Shown piece after piece: positions 11,670 through 23,353 of a DNA stretch of 63,103 bases. Location: positions 1 to 63,103 of the forward strand of contig FWWN02000194.1 of the NCBI GenBank assembly GCA_900175165.2, in the 5' to 3' direction. Under the pieces are notes generated by a model. The model did not search any database, had not been told where the DNA came from, and saw nothing but the letters and a program-made list of their open reading frames with translations. Position 1 is the first letter of the stretch; each line of letters starts with the position of its first letter. This DNA is from Rhizomucor pusillus. Taxonomy: Eukaryota > Mucoromycota > Mucoromycetes > Mucorales > Lichtheimiaceae. The position numbers and the translations under genes are program-made.

Positions 11670-13459
11670 ATGCTGGCAACGCTGAACTCAGAGCCAGTTT
11701 TGTTTGCTGGTCTACTTGGAGCTGTCCTTGCATTATACGTTTGGAATACTCAACGCAAGAGTATATCCTTCCCGCCTTACGCACCCGGTCGTCTTCCTGT
11801 TATTGGGCATTTGCATCAATTCGTCGGTCCAACAACCTTGCAAGAATTGTTTCGACAGTGGAGTCTCAAAGTAGGGCCAATATTTACCGTTCAGTTTGGT
11901 GGCAAGCATTGGATCATCCTGAACTCGATGGAAGCCGTGAAACAACTTATAGTAGATCGCAGTGCAATCTACTCTTCACGTGAGCTTCAGGATACCTTGG
12001 TGAATGATCTCATGGGCGGCGGTAAGCTATAAACAGCAATGATGTCTTTACTCGGGGCATTGAAACTTTGTTGTAGTTGCTGAGGGTGGAGGATTTGCAT
12101 TCTTTCCATACGGCAAAGAATGGCGCTATCTTCGACGTGTTGGTAACGTAGACAGTCGGTTCTCTCCTGCTTGGGCAGATTTAACGTTCTTCATCCCAAA
12201 TACAGCCCACAATGGTCTCGTAAAACGAAAGATTGACTCTTACCAACCTATCATTGATGGTCGAAGGGACGCATTCCTATTCAATATTTGGAAGGCCGCA
12301 CGCGACATCGATGGTCCCATTACTTTGGATTATTTTACCCAGCATTATACCATGACCACTATTCTTACTATTGCTTTTGGAAGTCTCTGTTCTTTCAAGC
12401 CTGGTGATCCTGAACTACATGCAGTGTTCTCGCTTACAGAAAAGACCGCAGAATTGCTTGGTCCGGATGAGCAGTTACGCGAATTCTTTCCTATTCTTAA
12501 GCTACTTTTACCAAAAACGAGACCAAAATTCCTGGCTGTAAAGGAAAAGATAGTCGACTTCTATGGAGGGATTTTGGAAAAGTTCAAGGAATCGCCACCA
12601 GAAGAGGATTGTTTCTTCAAGCAGGTGTTGGAGAGGAAGGAGCTTACTGATTTTCAGATCATCAGCTTTGCGGCTGTACTCGTTGGTGCAGGTTAATATG
12701 CTCTTGATAATGTGGATATCCACGTAACCTTACACAAGCACCGCTTTTCTAGGGTCAGACACCACCGCGATAACTCTGGAGTGGATGATTGCTTTCTTAG
12801 CTACACACCCTGAGATACAAGAAAAGGTGTATGAAGAAATCAAGGCGAATGTGGGACAAGATCGGCTGCCTAGTCATGAAGATGGTAAACATAGCGACAC
12901 TTGAAGGATGATAAAACGTATAGTAACTATTATGCATATCCCTTTAGAGTACAATCTCCCATATCTACAGTGTGTGTTGATGGAAACGCTTCGTCTCCGA
13001 CCGCCAGCACCTCTGGGCGTGCCACATTCCGCATCCGAAGATGACGTATTCCAAGGCTGGTTTATACCTAAGGGCACGACTGTCTTGATCAATTTTCACT
13101 CCATTCACATGGATCCTGAGAGATACCCGGACCCTACTGCTTTCAAGCCCGAACGACATCTTGCTTTTGTCCAGAAGAATTTTACGCACAAAATCTCACA
13201 GACAACTGAGGACCGCCCGCATCTTTCTTTCTCCACAGGCCGCAGAGTATGCGTGGGGATTCACCTGGCAGAACGCAGCCTCTTCATGGCTGCCTCGGGG
13301 TTGCTTAGCTGTTTCAAGTTTGTCGCAGAAGACGGGGAAATTGATGTCAACAAGTTCAAGGATATCAGATCGCCTTCGCTGGCACCTGCACCTTACAAAG
13401 TGCGTGTGATTGCGCGCCACGAGAACCTATCAGAACTTTTCTCCAAAAACTCCAAATAA
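11670..13459 (+). CDS. Cytochrome P450 monooxygenase
   Basis: Five exons (11670-12021, 12077-12142, 12206-12691, 12753-12884, 12948-13459) give about 515 residues. An N-terminal hydrophobic anchor (residues ~9-24) is followed by the proline-rich hinge FPPYAPGRLPVIGHLHQF, as expected for an ER-bound microsomal P450. The I-helix motif GAGSDTT is near residues 300-306, with the ExxR motif ETLR near 358-361. Then come a PERF-region equivalent (FKPERH) and the haem-binding loop FSTGRRVCVG with the ligand Cys near 447. All catalytic landmarks are present, so it should be active with a P450 reductase. The substrate cannot be read from the sequence, and no biosynthetic cluster surrounds it. Intron 2 (63 bases) is stop-free in frame but interrupts the C-helix region, so it is treated as an intron. 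Confidence 0.92.
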
Positions 13460-13679
13460 TGATACATATTTCCTTTCGTATATTAAATATGCTTGCCTTT
13501 TTTTGAGAATTATGGAGGCCGGATTTACATGTAGACTACCTAGATCTTTCGATTATACGGCCCGTATCTAGTAGATAAAGGTCATATAGAAATTAGGAAA
13601 GTACGATGTGGCTGTTAAGCTCCAATGAACTCGGTCGAATTATTGACACCCAGCTTCGCAGACAGCTTCCACAGACACA

Positions 13680-14615
13680 ATGTCAACTAACCCTGTGAAG
13701 TTTACATTTCCAAAGATCTTTCGACGACTTCCTAACCAGAAGCACCCCTCAGCGAGTCGTCTGATCAAGCTTCGTGAAAGCAAACATGAACGTTTGCAGA
13801 ATGGCACATGCATTGTGCAAGGTCTCCACGCTTTGCGATTCCTGCGGGACGAAGGCTTCAGCATTCGTTCTCTAATCGTTACTGCCGAAAGCGAACCGCA
13901 CGACGAGAGTGCAATCAAGTTTCCTGCCAACCAAGTGATAAAGAACCCGGATGCATTCCCAGCTGAAAGATATTATCTCATGGATGTTGATCTTACGCGA
14001 CGCACACTTGGGACAGGAGCTCGACCAGGACGCCATGAGATATTTGGAGAAGTCGTCACTAAATCGTTGCCGATACCAGAAGATACAGACAGGATGATGA
14101 TATTCAATCACGTAAACGATCCGGCGCAGCTGGGCATCCTTGTACGGACCGGGTACGGTCTAGGCTGGAATGCATCGATTTCAACGACTCCAATAAGCGA
14201 TATGTATAACGATACAACGATACGTGCATCCCGCCAACTATCATTGTTAATGCCGCACAAGATAATGCCTGTAAAAGACTTGACTGAATTTTTGAAAGAA
14301 AGGCAGATCACTCCAATCATTGCAAAGCCTTTGCTGCACAAAAAACCGCACGATTTGTGGTCGCCCCTAGGCGCTCAAGAGCCTACACTTGGTTCCGGGC
14401 TGTGGTTTTGGAATTTTGGCGACAAGAAGCAGGAACTTCCAAAACGAGTCGCGCTTGTGATGAATGCAGATAATAACGGAGAAAAAAGCGTTCGTTTAGA
14501 CGATGCGTTACATGTTTCTGTACCCACACGACCTGGTGCACCCCATCTCAACGTCACATCTATCGGAAGCATGATCATGTTTGAACTGAACAGACTAATG
14601 GTAACAAAAAAATAA
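13680..14615 (+). CDS. SpoU/TrmH-family (SPOUT) RNA 2'-O-methyltransferase-like protein
   Basis: A single exon of 311 residues. The N-terminus is basic and Phe/Pro-rich and could be a mitochondrial targeting region. A substrate-binding segment follows (ESKHERLQNGTCIVQGLHAL; compare E...V.EG..AV in SpoU enzymes). SPOUT motif 1 is NHVNDPAQLGILVRTG, keeping the conserved Asn and Arg. Motif 2 is altered (ALVMNADNNGEKSV instead of LV.G.E..G). Motif 3 is HLNVTSIGSMIMFEL, keeping the LNV core of the AdoMet knot. The layout resembles the mitochondrial large-rRNA methyltransferases (MRM1/MRM3/RNMTL1 group). The changed motif 2 makes activity uncertain. It lies 220 bases after the P450 and is not obviously related to it. 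Confidence 0.72.
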   Translation: MSTNPVKFTFPKIFRRLPNQKHPSASRLIKLRESKHERLQNGTCIVQGLHALRFLRDEGFSIRSLIVTAESEPHDESAIKFPANQVIKNPDAFPAERYYLMDVDLTRRTLGTGARPGRHEIFGEVVTKSLPIPEDTDRMMIFNHVNDPAQLGILVRTGYGLGWNASISTTPISDMYNDTTIRASRQLSLLMPHKIMPVKDLTEFLKERQITPIIAKPLLHKKPHDLWSPLGAQEPTLGSGLWFWNFGDKKQELPKRVALVMNADNNGEKSVRLDDALHVSVPTRPGAPHLNVTSIGSMIMFELNRLMVTKK

Positions 14616-15536
14616 TACTACGGTTTTTGTGAATACATAGAATTTATTGCATTTCCTTCCCCCTCTCTGTTGTACAAATGCAGATACCTCTTTAGACTCT
14701 GAATGTCTCAAAACTATGACAACTTTAAAAATATAAACCGCATAATTCTTCACAACTGAACTATTCTCGCAAACTTTGGTCCAAAAATTGATGCTTGCTT
14801 GTGGAGAAAAGAGAGCTTTTTTGCAACTTGACACTAATCTCATTGTAGGATTCTTACACATTTCATTATTTCCTTGACATGCAGAAATCCTAGTTATGCT
14901 GCCTACAGTATCAAGAAAACCCTCGGTTAGACTATCAGTGTTTACGCATATGAACAGCCGAACATAGGACATCTGGCTATTCTATACATACATACATACA
15001 CTTTCAATTTAACAGTAACGTTGATGAGCACAGTTTGCGGTGCAGGAAGCATCTGATTATACACAACGAAATATGATCTGCAAATGCAGATCAGGAACCA
15101 TCCGTAAGATTCAGCTCGACGGTAAAGACAGTGGCTAGTTTCTCACATAGTAGGCCCGAGATTGCTTTAAATACAGGATTTTATACATATCTTGGTGCAT
15201 TGTCGACTTTACACCAGTAGAACACTGTTCAACCATGATTTGGAAGCCCGCATAATATTATCATTGCTCCTTTGCTCAGCAGACACGCTGCAGCAGGCTG
15301 AGCGGAGGGGAGTCTTGCATGGCTGTGCCAAAAGTGGCCAGACTGGCCTTCAATTGTACTATATATAGCTCCTGTTTCTTTTTTTTTTCTCTCTCGATCC
15401 TGTTTCTTCCACGAACTTTTTTTGACTTGAACTTTTTTTATAATAAGGAAGAAAATCGTAAGCTCTTCACCACCTGCTGTCGTACTAAAGTCCTGGAATA
15501 ACATGTATCCTACTCTGCTCTACAGATAGCAGCACT
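14616..15536. other. Intergenic; promoter side of the MADS gene
   Basis: About 0.9 kb with no supported gene. A TATA-like TATATATAG lies at about 15360-15368, some 170 bases before the MADS start codon, followed by a strong T/C-rich stretch (15375-15435) typical of fungal core promoters and 5' leaders. The open frames here have no protein-like composition. Confidence 0.5.
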
Positions 15537-17024
15537 ATGGGCAGAAAAAAGATCAGAATTCAACCGATCAAGGATGACCGCAACCGTCAGGTATGTCACA
15601 AGCGGGCTTGGCTGTTGTTGTTGCTGCGCCTAGAATCGACCTATTGAAACGCTGTGGTTTTACAAGGTCACCTTTCTCAAACGGAAAAATGGTCTCATGA
15701 AGAAAGCATATGAATTGAGTGTGCTTTGCAACTGTGATATCGGCTTAATCATCTTCAACAACTCTAACAACAAGCTAGTTCAATATGCTAGCCAAGATAT
15801 AGACAAGGTTCTATTGCGATACACAGAGGTAAGTAAATGCGTGATGTTCGCTGATAGCAACGTTGCTAACGATGTACTATAGTACCAAGAGCCGCACGAG
15901 AGCAAGAGTAACATTGATGTAAGTTGCCGGTGCTTTTTTACTTAAGCTAACAGTACTAATCATGTTATCCCGAATAGTTTGCCGAGCAAGCAAATAAAGA
16001 TTTGGACGAGGAAGACCAGGGACAAACATCTGATCAGGAAGACAACAGTACTGCCGGGTACCGGCCGTTGTCGCGATCTCCGTCGGCTATGCCGGCGGGA
16101 CCTCATCCGCCAGCGGCAGCAGTGTTTGCGTCTCCACCAAAGCAAGAATCCACGCCGATCGTACCTTCTAATCACACCGCTGCTGCGTATGGATATCAGG
16201 CTCGCACACACCCACACCACCCACCACCGCCACCACCATCGTATCCTATGCCATCCTACGCACCGATGATACCTGTAAGCTACAGCACACATCCGTCCGG
16301 CATATCGGGAACTCCCGCTATGCATTATCAGCCATCTCCTCCTCCTTCGAGGCCACCACCGGCACATTCGTTAGGTATACCACCTTCACCTCAGACACAA
16401 GCTTATCACTCTCCTCCTCGAAACCTGTCCCCGCAACCTGCCATTGTTAAGCCAGAATTTGCAGCACCGTCGTCTCAAGTACGATCTTCACCGATATTAC
16501 CGTCAACCGAGAAGAAACCTCCAAATTTGCGAGTGCAGATCCCGAGCGAGCAACCAACGTCATCAACGGCTAATAACACAAATGCTACTACTACTGCTAC
16601 TACCAACACCACCGCGGTAACAGCAGCGGCAACTGTAGCTTCTGAAGCACCAACACCAAGGAAAAGCGACGGGCCATTGTCATCAGCGCTACCATCACAG
16701 TTTGCACAGAACCTACCGTCACCTTCTACGTTCTATCCGGAATTCTATCAACAAAATGAATTACCAAGCCCACTTAACTTTTCTGCAACGCCAACAACGA
16801 CAAGCGCATTTAATTGGCCACCGCCGACGGCGCGAGACTACAAACCATCTCCTCTTGCACGTGTCGAAAATGGGTAAGTTTATATTTCTTTTTTCTTTTT
16901 CTGACGGAAATTAACAAGCGATGCCTATAGCATCACAGGACAAAAGCGGCAAGAACCTTCATCATCTACATCGTATGCCGAGGATCATAAGCTTAATAAG
17001 AAAATAAAAATGGAAGCTGCATAA
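15537..17024 (+). CDS. MEF2-type MADS-box transcription factor (Rlm1-like)
   Basis: Five exons (15537-15590, 15667-15828, 15883-15918, 15978-16873, 16931-17024) give about 413 residues. The first 58 residues are a canonical MADS domain: [18 protein letters not shown], then [20 protein letters not shown], then [16 protein letters not shown]2 extension follows ([25 protein letters not shown]). The remainder is disordered, rich in Pro, Ser, Thr and His. It ends with a basic stretch before the stop ([12 protein letters not shown]). MEF2-type MADS proteins bind CTA(A/T)4TAG sites as dimers; in yeast Rlm1 acts downstream of the cell-wall-integrity MAP kinase. The tiny third exon encodes part of the MEF2 extension, which supports the splice model. 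Several SP/TP sites could be MAP-kinase targets (inference). Confidence 0.92.
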
Positions 17025-17274
17025 TTCAATATATGATCAAACGCTGTTGCATCTGTTGAAATTCAAGTAGCTATACTCTGCATTCATTATTGTAGATCGT
17101 GTTTAAAGTAACTTGCCAAAAAAAAATTCATCGTTCTCCACTTTAATATCCATGTCCGCTTTTGACTGGTGCTCGTGTACAATCAAAGCAAGCGAATCAT
17201 GCATTTAATTTGAAGACAAAGAATCGAAAAATACAAAAATAATACATCGTAAGCCGTCATTCATTACTATATTT

Positions 17275-18291
17275 TTATGCTACTTTTCGATGCTGTATCG
17301 TGCTAGAGTTCTGATAGGCGGGAGTCACACTTGACCAACTGTTGCTATGTATATCATGCGAGGTGGGTATGGACGATGAAGATGCTGGTACTGATTGTGG
17401 AGGAGGAGGATGAGCTGCTGCTTGGTGGTGGTACATAGGAGGAGGGACAGTCGGTAGTTCCGTTTCATTTTTGCTTCCAAATACACCGACGATAGATCTA
17501 AACAGACCCTTCTTTTGGTGAGCCGGAATAGCCTCCACGTTGGGTTCTTTGCATCCTATAAGTACCGTGTTCTGCATTTACATAGGCTTCAACTTACCAG
17601 CGCTGTTGCTTGTTGGCAAAGCATTGTCGTTTGCGCTCAAGCTAATAAAGTACGTGAACGGGATCAGCCACACACATACTCCAAAGAAAGCAGCAATGTC
17701 CATGAATGGTCGATAGTGGGTCGTGAAATATTGGAACCATACAAAGTGATCGACAAAAACCAAAACTTTTTAAAGTGAATCTACATGAAAACGAGCCTGC
17801 GGATAGAAGACTTACCGCAACTTGCAATAAAATACGGGCTCGTCAGACTGATAAATGGAAACGTTTCGAGATTTTTCGTGTAAATGCCGTGGCAGAGTAT
17901 CGAGAATGCTAGCTGCAAAAATGGTAATCTATCCACGATCCACAGCAGAACGTGGATGGCAACGACTGTCTATATTTGAAATAATAATAAGTTCAAGCTC
18001 GATTTCAAGCAAATATAAAGTTCGCACCGTCGTCATCACTTTAATCACTTTTTTGGTGTACACGGTGTATTCTTCCACCTGTTCTTCAATGTTAACATTG
18101 AGATGCACACCTCTCCATCAAAAAAGGGCTCACCAGTTCTGCCAAGTAATATAGACCGCATGCTAGATTGCAAACTATCAGATACAGCTGGACAGAACTA
18201 GGCAACGTGTTTCATCTTTACCAAGACTGAGAACAAGGAAGCAAAAACCTAACAATGTCGCGGCATATGCCACTATGTGCAGAAACGACAT
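17275..18291 (-). CDS. SVP26: Svp26/TEX261 family COPII cargo adaptor
   Basis: Six exons on the minus strand (18291-18222, 18174-18134, 18078-18028, 17969-17816, 17765-17598, 17555-17275) give about 254 residues. The N-terminal hydrophobic segment (MSFLHIVAYAATLLGFCFLV) leads into LACGLYYLAELVEEYT. Then follow a second segment, NLETFPFISLTSPYFIASC, HFVWFQYFTTHYRPFMDIAA, and FFGVCVWLIPFTYFISLSAN. These match TEX261/Svp26 block by block, including the S-A-x-(E/D)-N-x-LP motif. Svp26 is a four-TM protein of the ER and early Golgi that recruits membrane cargo such as mannosyltransferases into COPII vesicles. The C-terminal tail is cytosolic, Pro/His/Ser-rich and unusually long. The start ATG is the only one that gives the first membrane segment. 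Confidence 0.9.
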
Positions 18292-18574
18292 TGCGGAGAA
18301 GCGCAGGTCCAAAAGAAACCTGTTTCTTGGTTTTCAAGCAGGCTCCCGGATTTGGAAGTCCAGATCCTCCGGAGCTTTGCACTTTACCGTGAATAGTCAA
18401 CAAATCTACTAGGTGATCGCCGCTCTAATATGTTTGCCCCAGTTTCACTCCTACTCACGTAACAGATCGGAAAGATCGACAGAGAAAAAAGGCTCTATAC
18501 TGGTTGTACATAATAAAAATGCATGTATTCCATTTTTTGTCTTTCCTGGACTGGTACTCTATAGTTTAAAATTA

Positions 18575-21500
18575 TCACCATTCATCATCGCTTTCGGGTG
18601 CTTGCTGCTGACGACGAGCGCGAATCTACGAAAAGAAAAACAATTCAGTTTGCCTTCTATTATGCGAATCGTGTACCACTTACGGCATCTGCCAGTGCGT
18701 TAGCAGGTGATCCAGCACCTGGTCGTGGTGGGGCGCGAGGAGCAGGTGTTGGTGCTCCTCCACCAGCACCAGGGCGAGAAGGAACTGGAGGCTTCGAACC
18801 AATATTTGGCTTGGCCGGTACAACGGGTTTGGGTCCAGGAGCGGGAGGTGTTCGTCTGGCTGCAGGAACGGGTCCAGATGAAGAGGCAGGCCGCGGTGAA
18901 GGCGAAGGAGCTGCCGATCCACCGTTAGCTCCCGCTGTAGCGGCAGCTGCTGCTGCTTTGCGAGCTTCTAGCTGAGCTTTCCATGGCGGTACGCCGTTCG
19001 TAATAGGAGCTGCGACACCTGGCATAACAGCCACAGGCGCAGCATTCGTGGGAGCAGCAACGCTTGTTCTTTGCGTGGCAGGGTTGCTTGCAGCCGGAGC
19101 AGCAGCTGGAGCAGGAGGGGCTGGTCGGCGAGCAGGAGGTGGAGGTGGTGGGGCAGCTGCGGGCTTGGGCGCGATGTACTCTTCGAGATAGTTACTGGGA
19201 ACCCATCCTTCCCTTCCGTCTTTTCTTGCGAGCCACCATCCATTCTCATCCTTCTCTACAATTTCCAAAATATCGTCCTTCTCGAACGACACTTCGCCTT
19301 CTTCTTGTGTTTGGAATGGATAGAGTGCCTTGTATTGTGGTAGACTTGGAGCGACGGGTGGTGGTGGAGGAGAGGCAGCAGCAGCCGGCGGAGGAGGAGG
19401 AGGTGGTGGTGCAGCGCGAGCCGCAGGTTGTGTATTCTGTACAGGAGCAGGGCGTGGTGCCGGAGCTGCAGAAGCAGCAGGCTTTCGAACAGCTCTGGGA
19501 GCTGATCTAGTGGTTTGCTTCTTGGTGATAGTAAGTCTAGGCTTCGTCGGGCAAGGAGGGAAGGATACTATATTTCTTGCTAAGTATCTAGGGTAAGATA
19601 AATTGGGATTAACATAGCTTACCGCTATTTGGAGGTTCACCGGAAGGTACGCTGACAACGTGGCTCTTGTAAACGTCATCTCTTGGAATCTTTTCATCTT
19701 TAATAAACTTCATTGTGACAGTCTTGTTGCCCTTCTTGGTATATTGGATCTGCGGAGCAACGTTAACCTTGATGCGACCACCGGTTTGTTGCAGCATATG
19801 GGCCATAAGTTCAGTCTTGAAAAGACAAGAGATGATAGTGTCGCCATCAGGGGATGAATCCAAGTGCAAAACGAGCCAGTCGTCTCGTAAGGTTGAAGTG
19901 CTGACGGTGTTGATGATATTGAGATTGAGAATCTTCTCATCCACCATATTGATCATCTTGCCATTCTTGGTTGTAACAAGAATATGTAGATTTTGGTTCG
20001 TCTACCATCATCCTGTCAATATTCTGTATTCTCCTCCGTCGGATTTCTAGCCTTACCAGCACAAACGTTCTCGGGCTCGGAATACTAGATCGCATAGCAC
20101 GAGGTACCAACATGCTACCACGCATACTGAAAACAACCTCCTCTCCTCCTAATAGAAAATATCAGCACGATTTCGAGAATATACACGATGCAAGTACATT
20201 TTCTTTTTTTTTCTTTACCTTTCAAAGTGAGAGCATTTCGAATCATTGTTGCCAATCCGGAACCATTCTTTACATCCAAGTAATCTCCAGTAAACTTGCG
20301 CATACTGAGTAACGAGAATCTTCTTCGCTCCTTGCGGTTGTCCAAAATCTGGTGCCCATATTCCCTCATCTGCAAGTATCCAATGTTGTACTTGTTCTGT
20401 CTCCAGAAACGTTGGATCTTACGGGCACATTCGTGCTTGTATCTCACATATGCACGCCAAGCACGCTGGATACGGGTTGCCATGTTGTGCCAGTATTTAT
20501 CGCGGAGGTTCTCGAGAGCAAAGATCTGCGCAAGCATAAGTCAGACGCCAACGTAAAACACAATGATCTTGTGCTTACCGTCTCTGGATGACGAATAAAG
20601 ACTTTGGATGTACCCATCTGCCACTCTTCTGCTGGGATATTGTTGTGCTTTAAAATCTCCAAGGCACCGCTCACAGCATCGCCGTTCCAGATATATTCGC
20701 CTGCATAGCCGGTGGAAGGACAAAGCAAGTAGAAGCGTTCCACGAATTTTTCAAAGGTCTACGTAGCAGTATCAGTATATGTATCTTCAATCCTGTCACT
20801 CATACTCATTTTCCACATACTGTACGGTAGGCATAACCGGCACGTCGCACTCGAATGTTTTCGCATAAACCGAGATATTGAACCTGGTGAAGTACACGTT
20901 TCTGATCGTATTCGGTCGAGCTGCGAAGATCATTGGGTTTAATGGTACGAATATAACTAGGATGGCACTGCATCAGCTTGTTGACCAGAGCATTGCAGGA
21001 AGCCTTGATCTTATCGCCGGCAGTGGGAGGTCTCTTTTTCGAGTTCGGATCGATGCGCTCAGGGAATAATGTTTGAGAAATGAACGTATTTGTCGATGCA
21101 GCAGCCAAATTGAGCAGATCCTTGAGCAAAGAGTCCTTATTCTTGTCTGTCATACCCTCGACGTTGTACAGCACATCACCAGCATAATGTCGAACCAAAA
21201 ATTTGGAACCGCGGGATTCAAAGTGGGCATTTGACGACAAGAATCCCAAGCGTTGGACAAACGAGTTGTCAGCTGCACTTGGATCAGCGTGTGCAGTAGC
21301 GCATGCATCGTTGAGAGCTGCAAAGATACCGGGAGGTCGCTTTTCTTCGATGAGATCGCAAACAATCTTATTGTTGAAAAATTTGATAGGAGTCCACTGA
21401 ATCTGTTCTCGGACGTATTCTTCTTGCTCGGCTTTAAGCGTCAACTCGATGAAAATCTGTTGCAATTTTTCATTGACATAGTTGATGCAAAGCTGCTCGA

Positions 21501-23353
21501 AGCTGTTGTTCTCAAAGATTTCGAAGCCATAAATATCCAAAACGCCGATAACGTATTGGTTTCCACCACGAGTCTGCAAAGACGCATTCACTCTGGTCAC
21601 AATCCACTCAAATAAACGTTCGTATATGGCCATTGACAGTGCATCGCGGACAGCAGTCGCCTGAGTGACGTTTAAAGGCACTTCGTAAACGCTTCCTGCA
21701 ATTGCCTGTGAGCGGACAATGCATTTCTGAGTAACGATCATCCACAAACCTCTGCGTCCACCCCGTTGAGTTTCCATAATGCGACTGGTCAATGCTTTGG
21801 ATAACGATTCACCATCGACCTCCATCAGGTATGCAACGAAATTAGCAACTAGATACGAAGTCAGCGCACGTAAATAAATCGTTTCGTTATGTTTTTACCG
21901 TCAGGATCTGAAATAACAGCGTTTCCATTGTCATCTTCGGCAAAAAGCATGTTTCCTAGCCACAGAATGACAGCCAGCATCTTAAAAATCTCGTCCTGTT
22001 CATGCTGCTGTAGACCAATGACACCCATAGCTTTCTATTACGTTATATTGTAAGAAGAATCTGATTTTGCTCAGGTACTCACGGTAACTTACAATCGTTT
22101 CAGCATAGTCCGCTACATCGTTTATGCCTTCGACATCCAGACAGCCGCTTCGGCTCGTGTATAAGAAGCTTTCGGGACCCTGCAAGCCATAGGTTTCTGA
22201 TATATGTCAGAACAAAGCTACATTTGTATACACATCTCCTCGTCTGTCTACCTTGATACTCCGGTGGGCAAGCCTTAGTCAATTGATAAAAGACGTGGAA
22301 GTTTCTTTCGTCTTGAATTTGACCGACAACGCGGTTCTAAATGGGCCTACCAGTTAATCCTATGGTAACTCTCTGTGTAGCTTTGTAATAGGTTACCTTT
22401 TCCAAAAGATAGTTGGTAATGACAGCACCCACAGGTTCGCCTTGGGCGTTAAATTCAATCTCTAGATATTTACCCTAGAGAGATAGCATATCAGATAAAT
22501 GATTCAAACCGATTATAGACGTGGCCACTAACGTGTCTACTTGAGTTGTTGTTTCGCAAAGTCTTGGCACATCCGAAGCTTTCCAAAAGCGGGTTTGTTG
22601 CCAACACCATCTCTTTAATCTCTTGAATTGAAGAACTCTGTCCACCAGATACAGCTGCAATGTACTGCATGATTCGCTTTGCAGCTTCTGTTTTGCCTGC
22701 ACCGGATTCACCACTGTAATTGCAAAAAAAAAAATCAAAAGTTAGAGGATTCGCTCGAAAAACCACAGTTCATCGCAATGTAAGCACCTAATAATAACGC
22801 ATTGATTTTCTTTGTAGCTGCTCATGTGGTGATAGGCTGATTCTGCAATAGCGAAAACATGTGGAGGCATCTGTATAAAGTAATATGCACAGAATTAAAT
22901 GATGACAGCCGTTTATCTCCATCGAAATTTCCTACCTCGAGCAAGTTCTTTCCTCGATAACTCTCTAAAACTGCATCCGTGTAAATTCCAAGGTCCCGGA
23001 AAGGGTTGACACTAATGAGCACGTGTCCAATATATGTCTATATGGTAAGTTAGCAGACCGCAGACAGGCAAGATGAGGACAGCTCGTGGTACTTGCATAG
23101 ATTTCGCCATTCTGCCATCTCTTCATCAAGTTCTCATTGATAGCCTCGTTGGTAATTTTCGTAAGCAGCGTCATGTCTGATACGCCCACTTGCTTCTTTT
23201 TGACGCCTTCCTTCCAGTCGGCCCTCGCAGGTCGACTTGCTTTGATGACCTTCTTCTCGCCTTTCTTGCCGAGAACTTTCTGAAGGTTTCGATAGTTGGA
23301 TGGTTAGCATTTCTTGGAGCAAGAAAAAGTTCCAGAGCAATTACCTTGGCCAT
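18575..23353 (-). CDS. MYO1: Class I myosin with TH1, SH3 and acidic Arp2/3-binding tail
   Basis: Seventeen exons on the minus strand give about 1,279 residues: 23353-23345, 23279-23097, 23037-22936, 22870-22788, 22713-22533, 22474-22397, 22336-22252, 22196-22093, 22034-21899, 21848-21750, 21695-20821, 20758-20579, 20525-20219, 20148-20057, 20001-19623, 19579-18684, 18625-18575. Motor domain: P-loop GESGAGKT near 127-134, NNNSSRHGKY switch I, DIYGFEIF switch II region, and the TEDS site in [12 protein letters not shown] with Ser. Two IQ motifs follow ([21 protein letters not shown]). Then a TH1 membrane-binding tail, a poly-Pro stretch, an SH3 domain ([10 protein letters not shown]...[11 protein letters not shown], ~1048-1100), and a last exon ending ESDDEW, the Arp2/3-activating acidic tail. 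Myosin-I drives actin assembly at endocytic patches. Intron 2 uses a GC donor. Divergent from DUO1. Confidence 0.95.
21696..21749 (-). other. 54-base stop-free intron at the myosin TEDS serine
   Basis: Donor GTTTGT, acceptor TTGCAG. Removing it joins GGRRG to SVYEVPLN exactly as in other fungal class I myosins. It is divisible by three and has no stop, so retention would insert 18 residues immediately before the TEDS serine. Confidence 0.75.
23038..23096 (-). other. GC-AG intron in MYO1
   Basis: Donor GCAAGT after the codon TAT, acceptor TATAG before ACA. Only this choice gives the conserved [17 protein letters not shown]. No GT donor in a compatible phase is nearby. Phase 0. Confidence 0.85.

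Noticed and set aside
11606..11983. Overlapping 125-codon frame at the P450 start
   Set aside because: Out of frame with the P450 exon, which has the anchor and hinge motifs.
11670..14615. P450 plus methyltransferase as a biosynthetic cluster
   Set aside because: The methyltransferase is of the RNA (SPOUT) type and no synthase or cyclase gene is near; neighbours are housekeeping genes.
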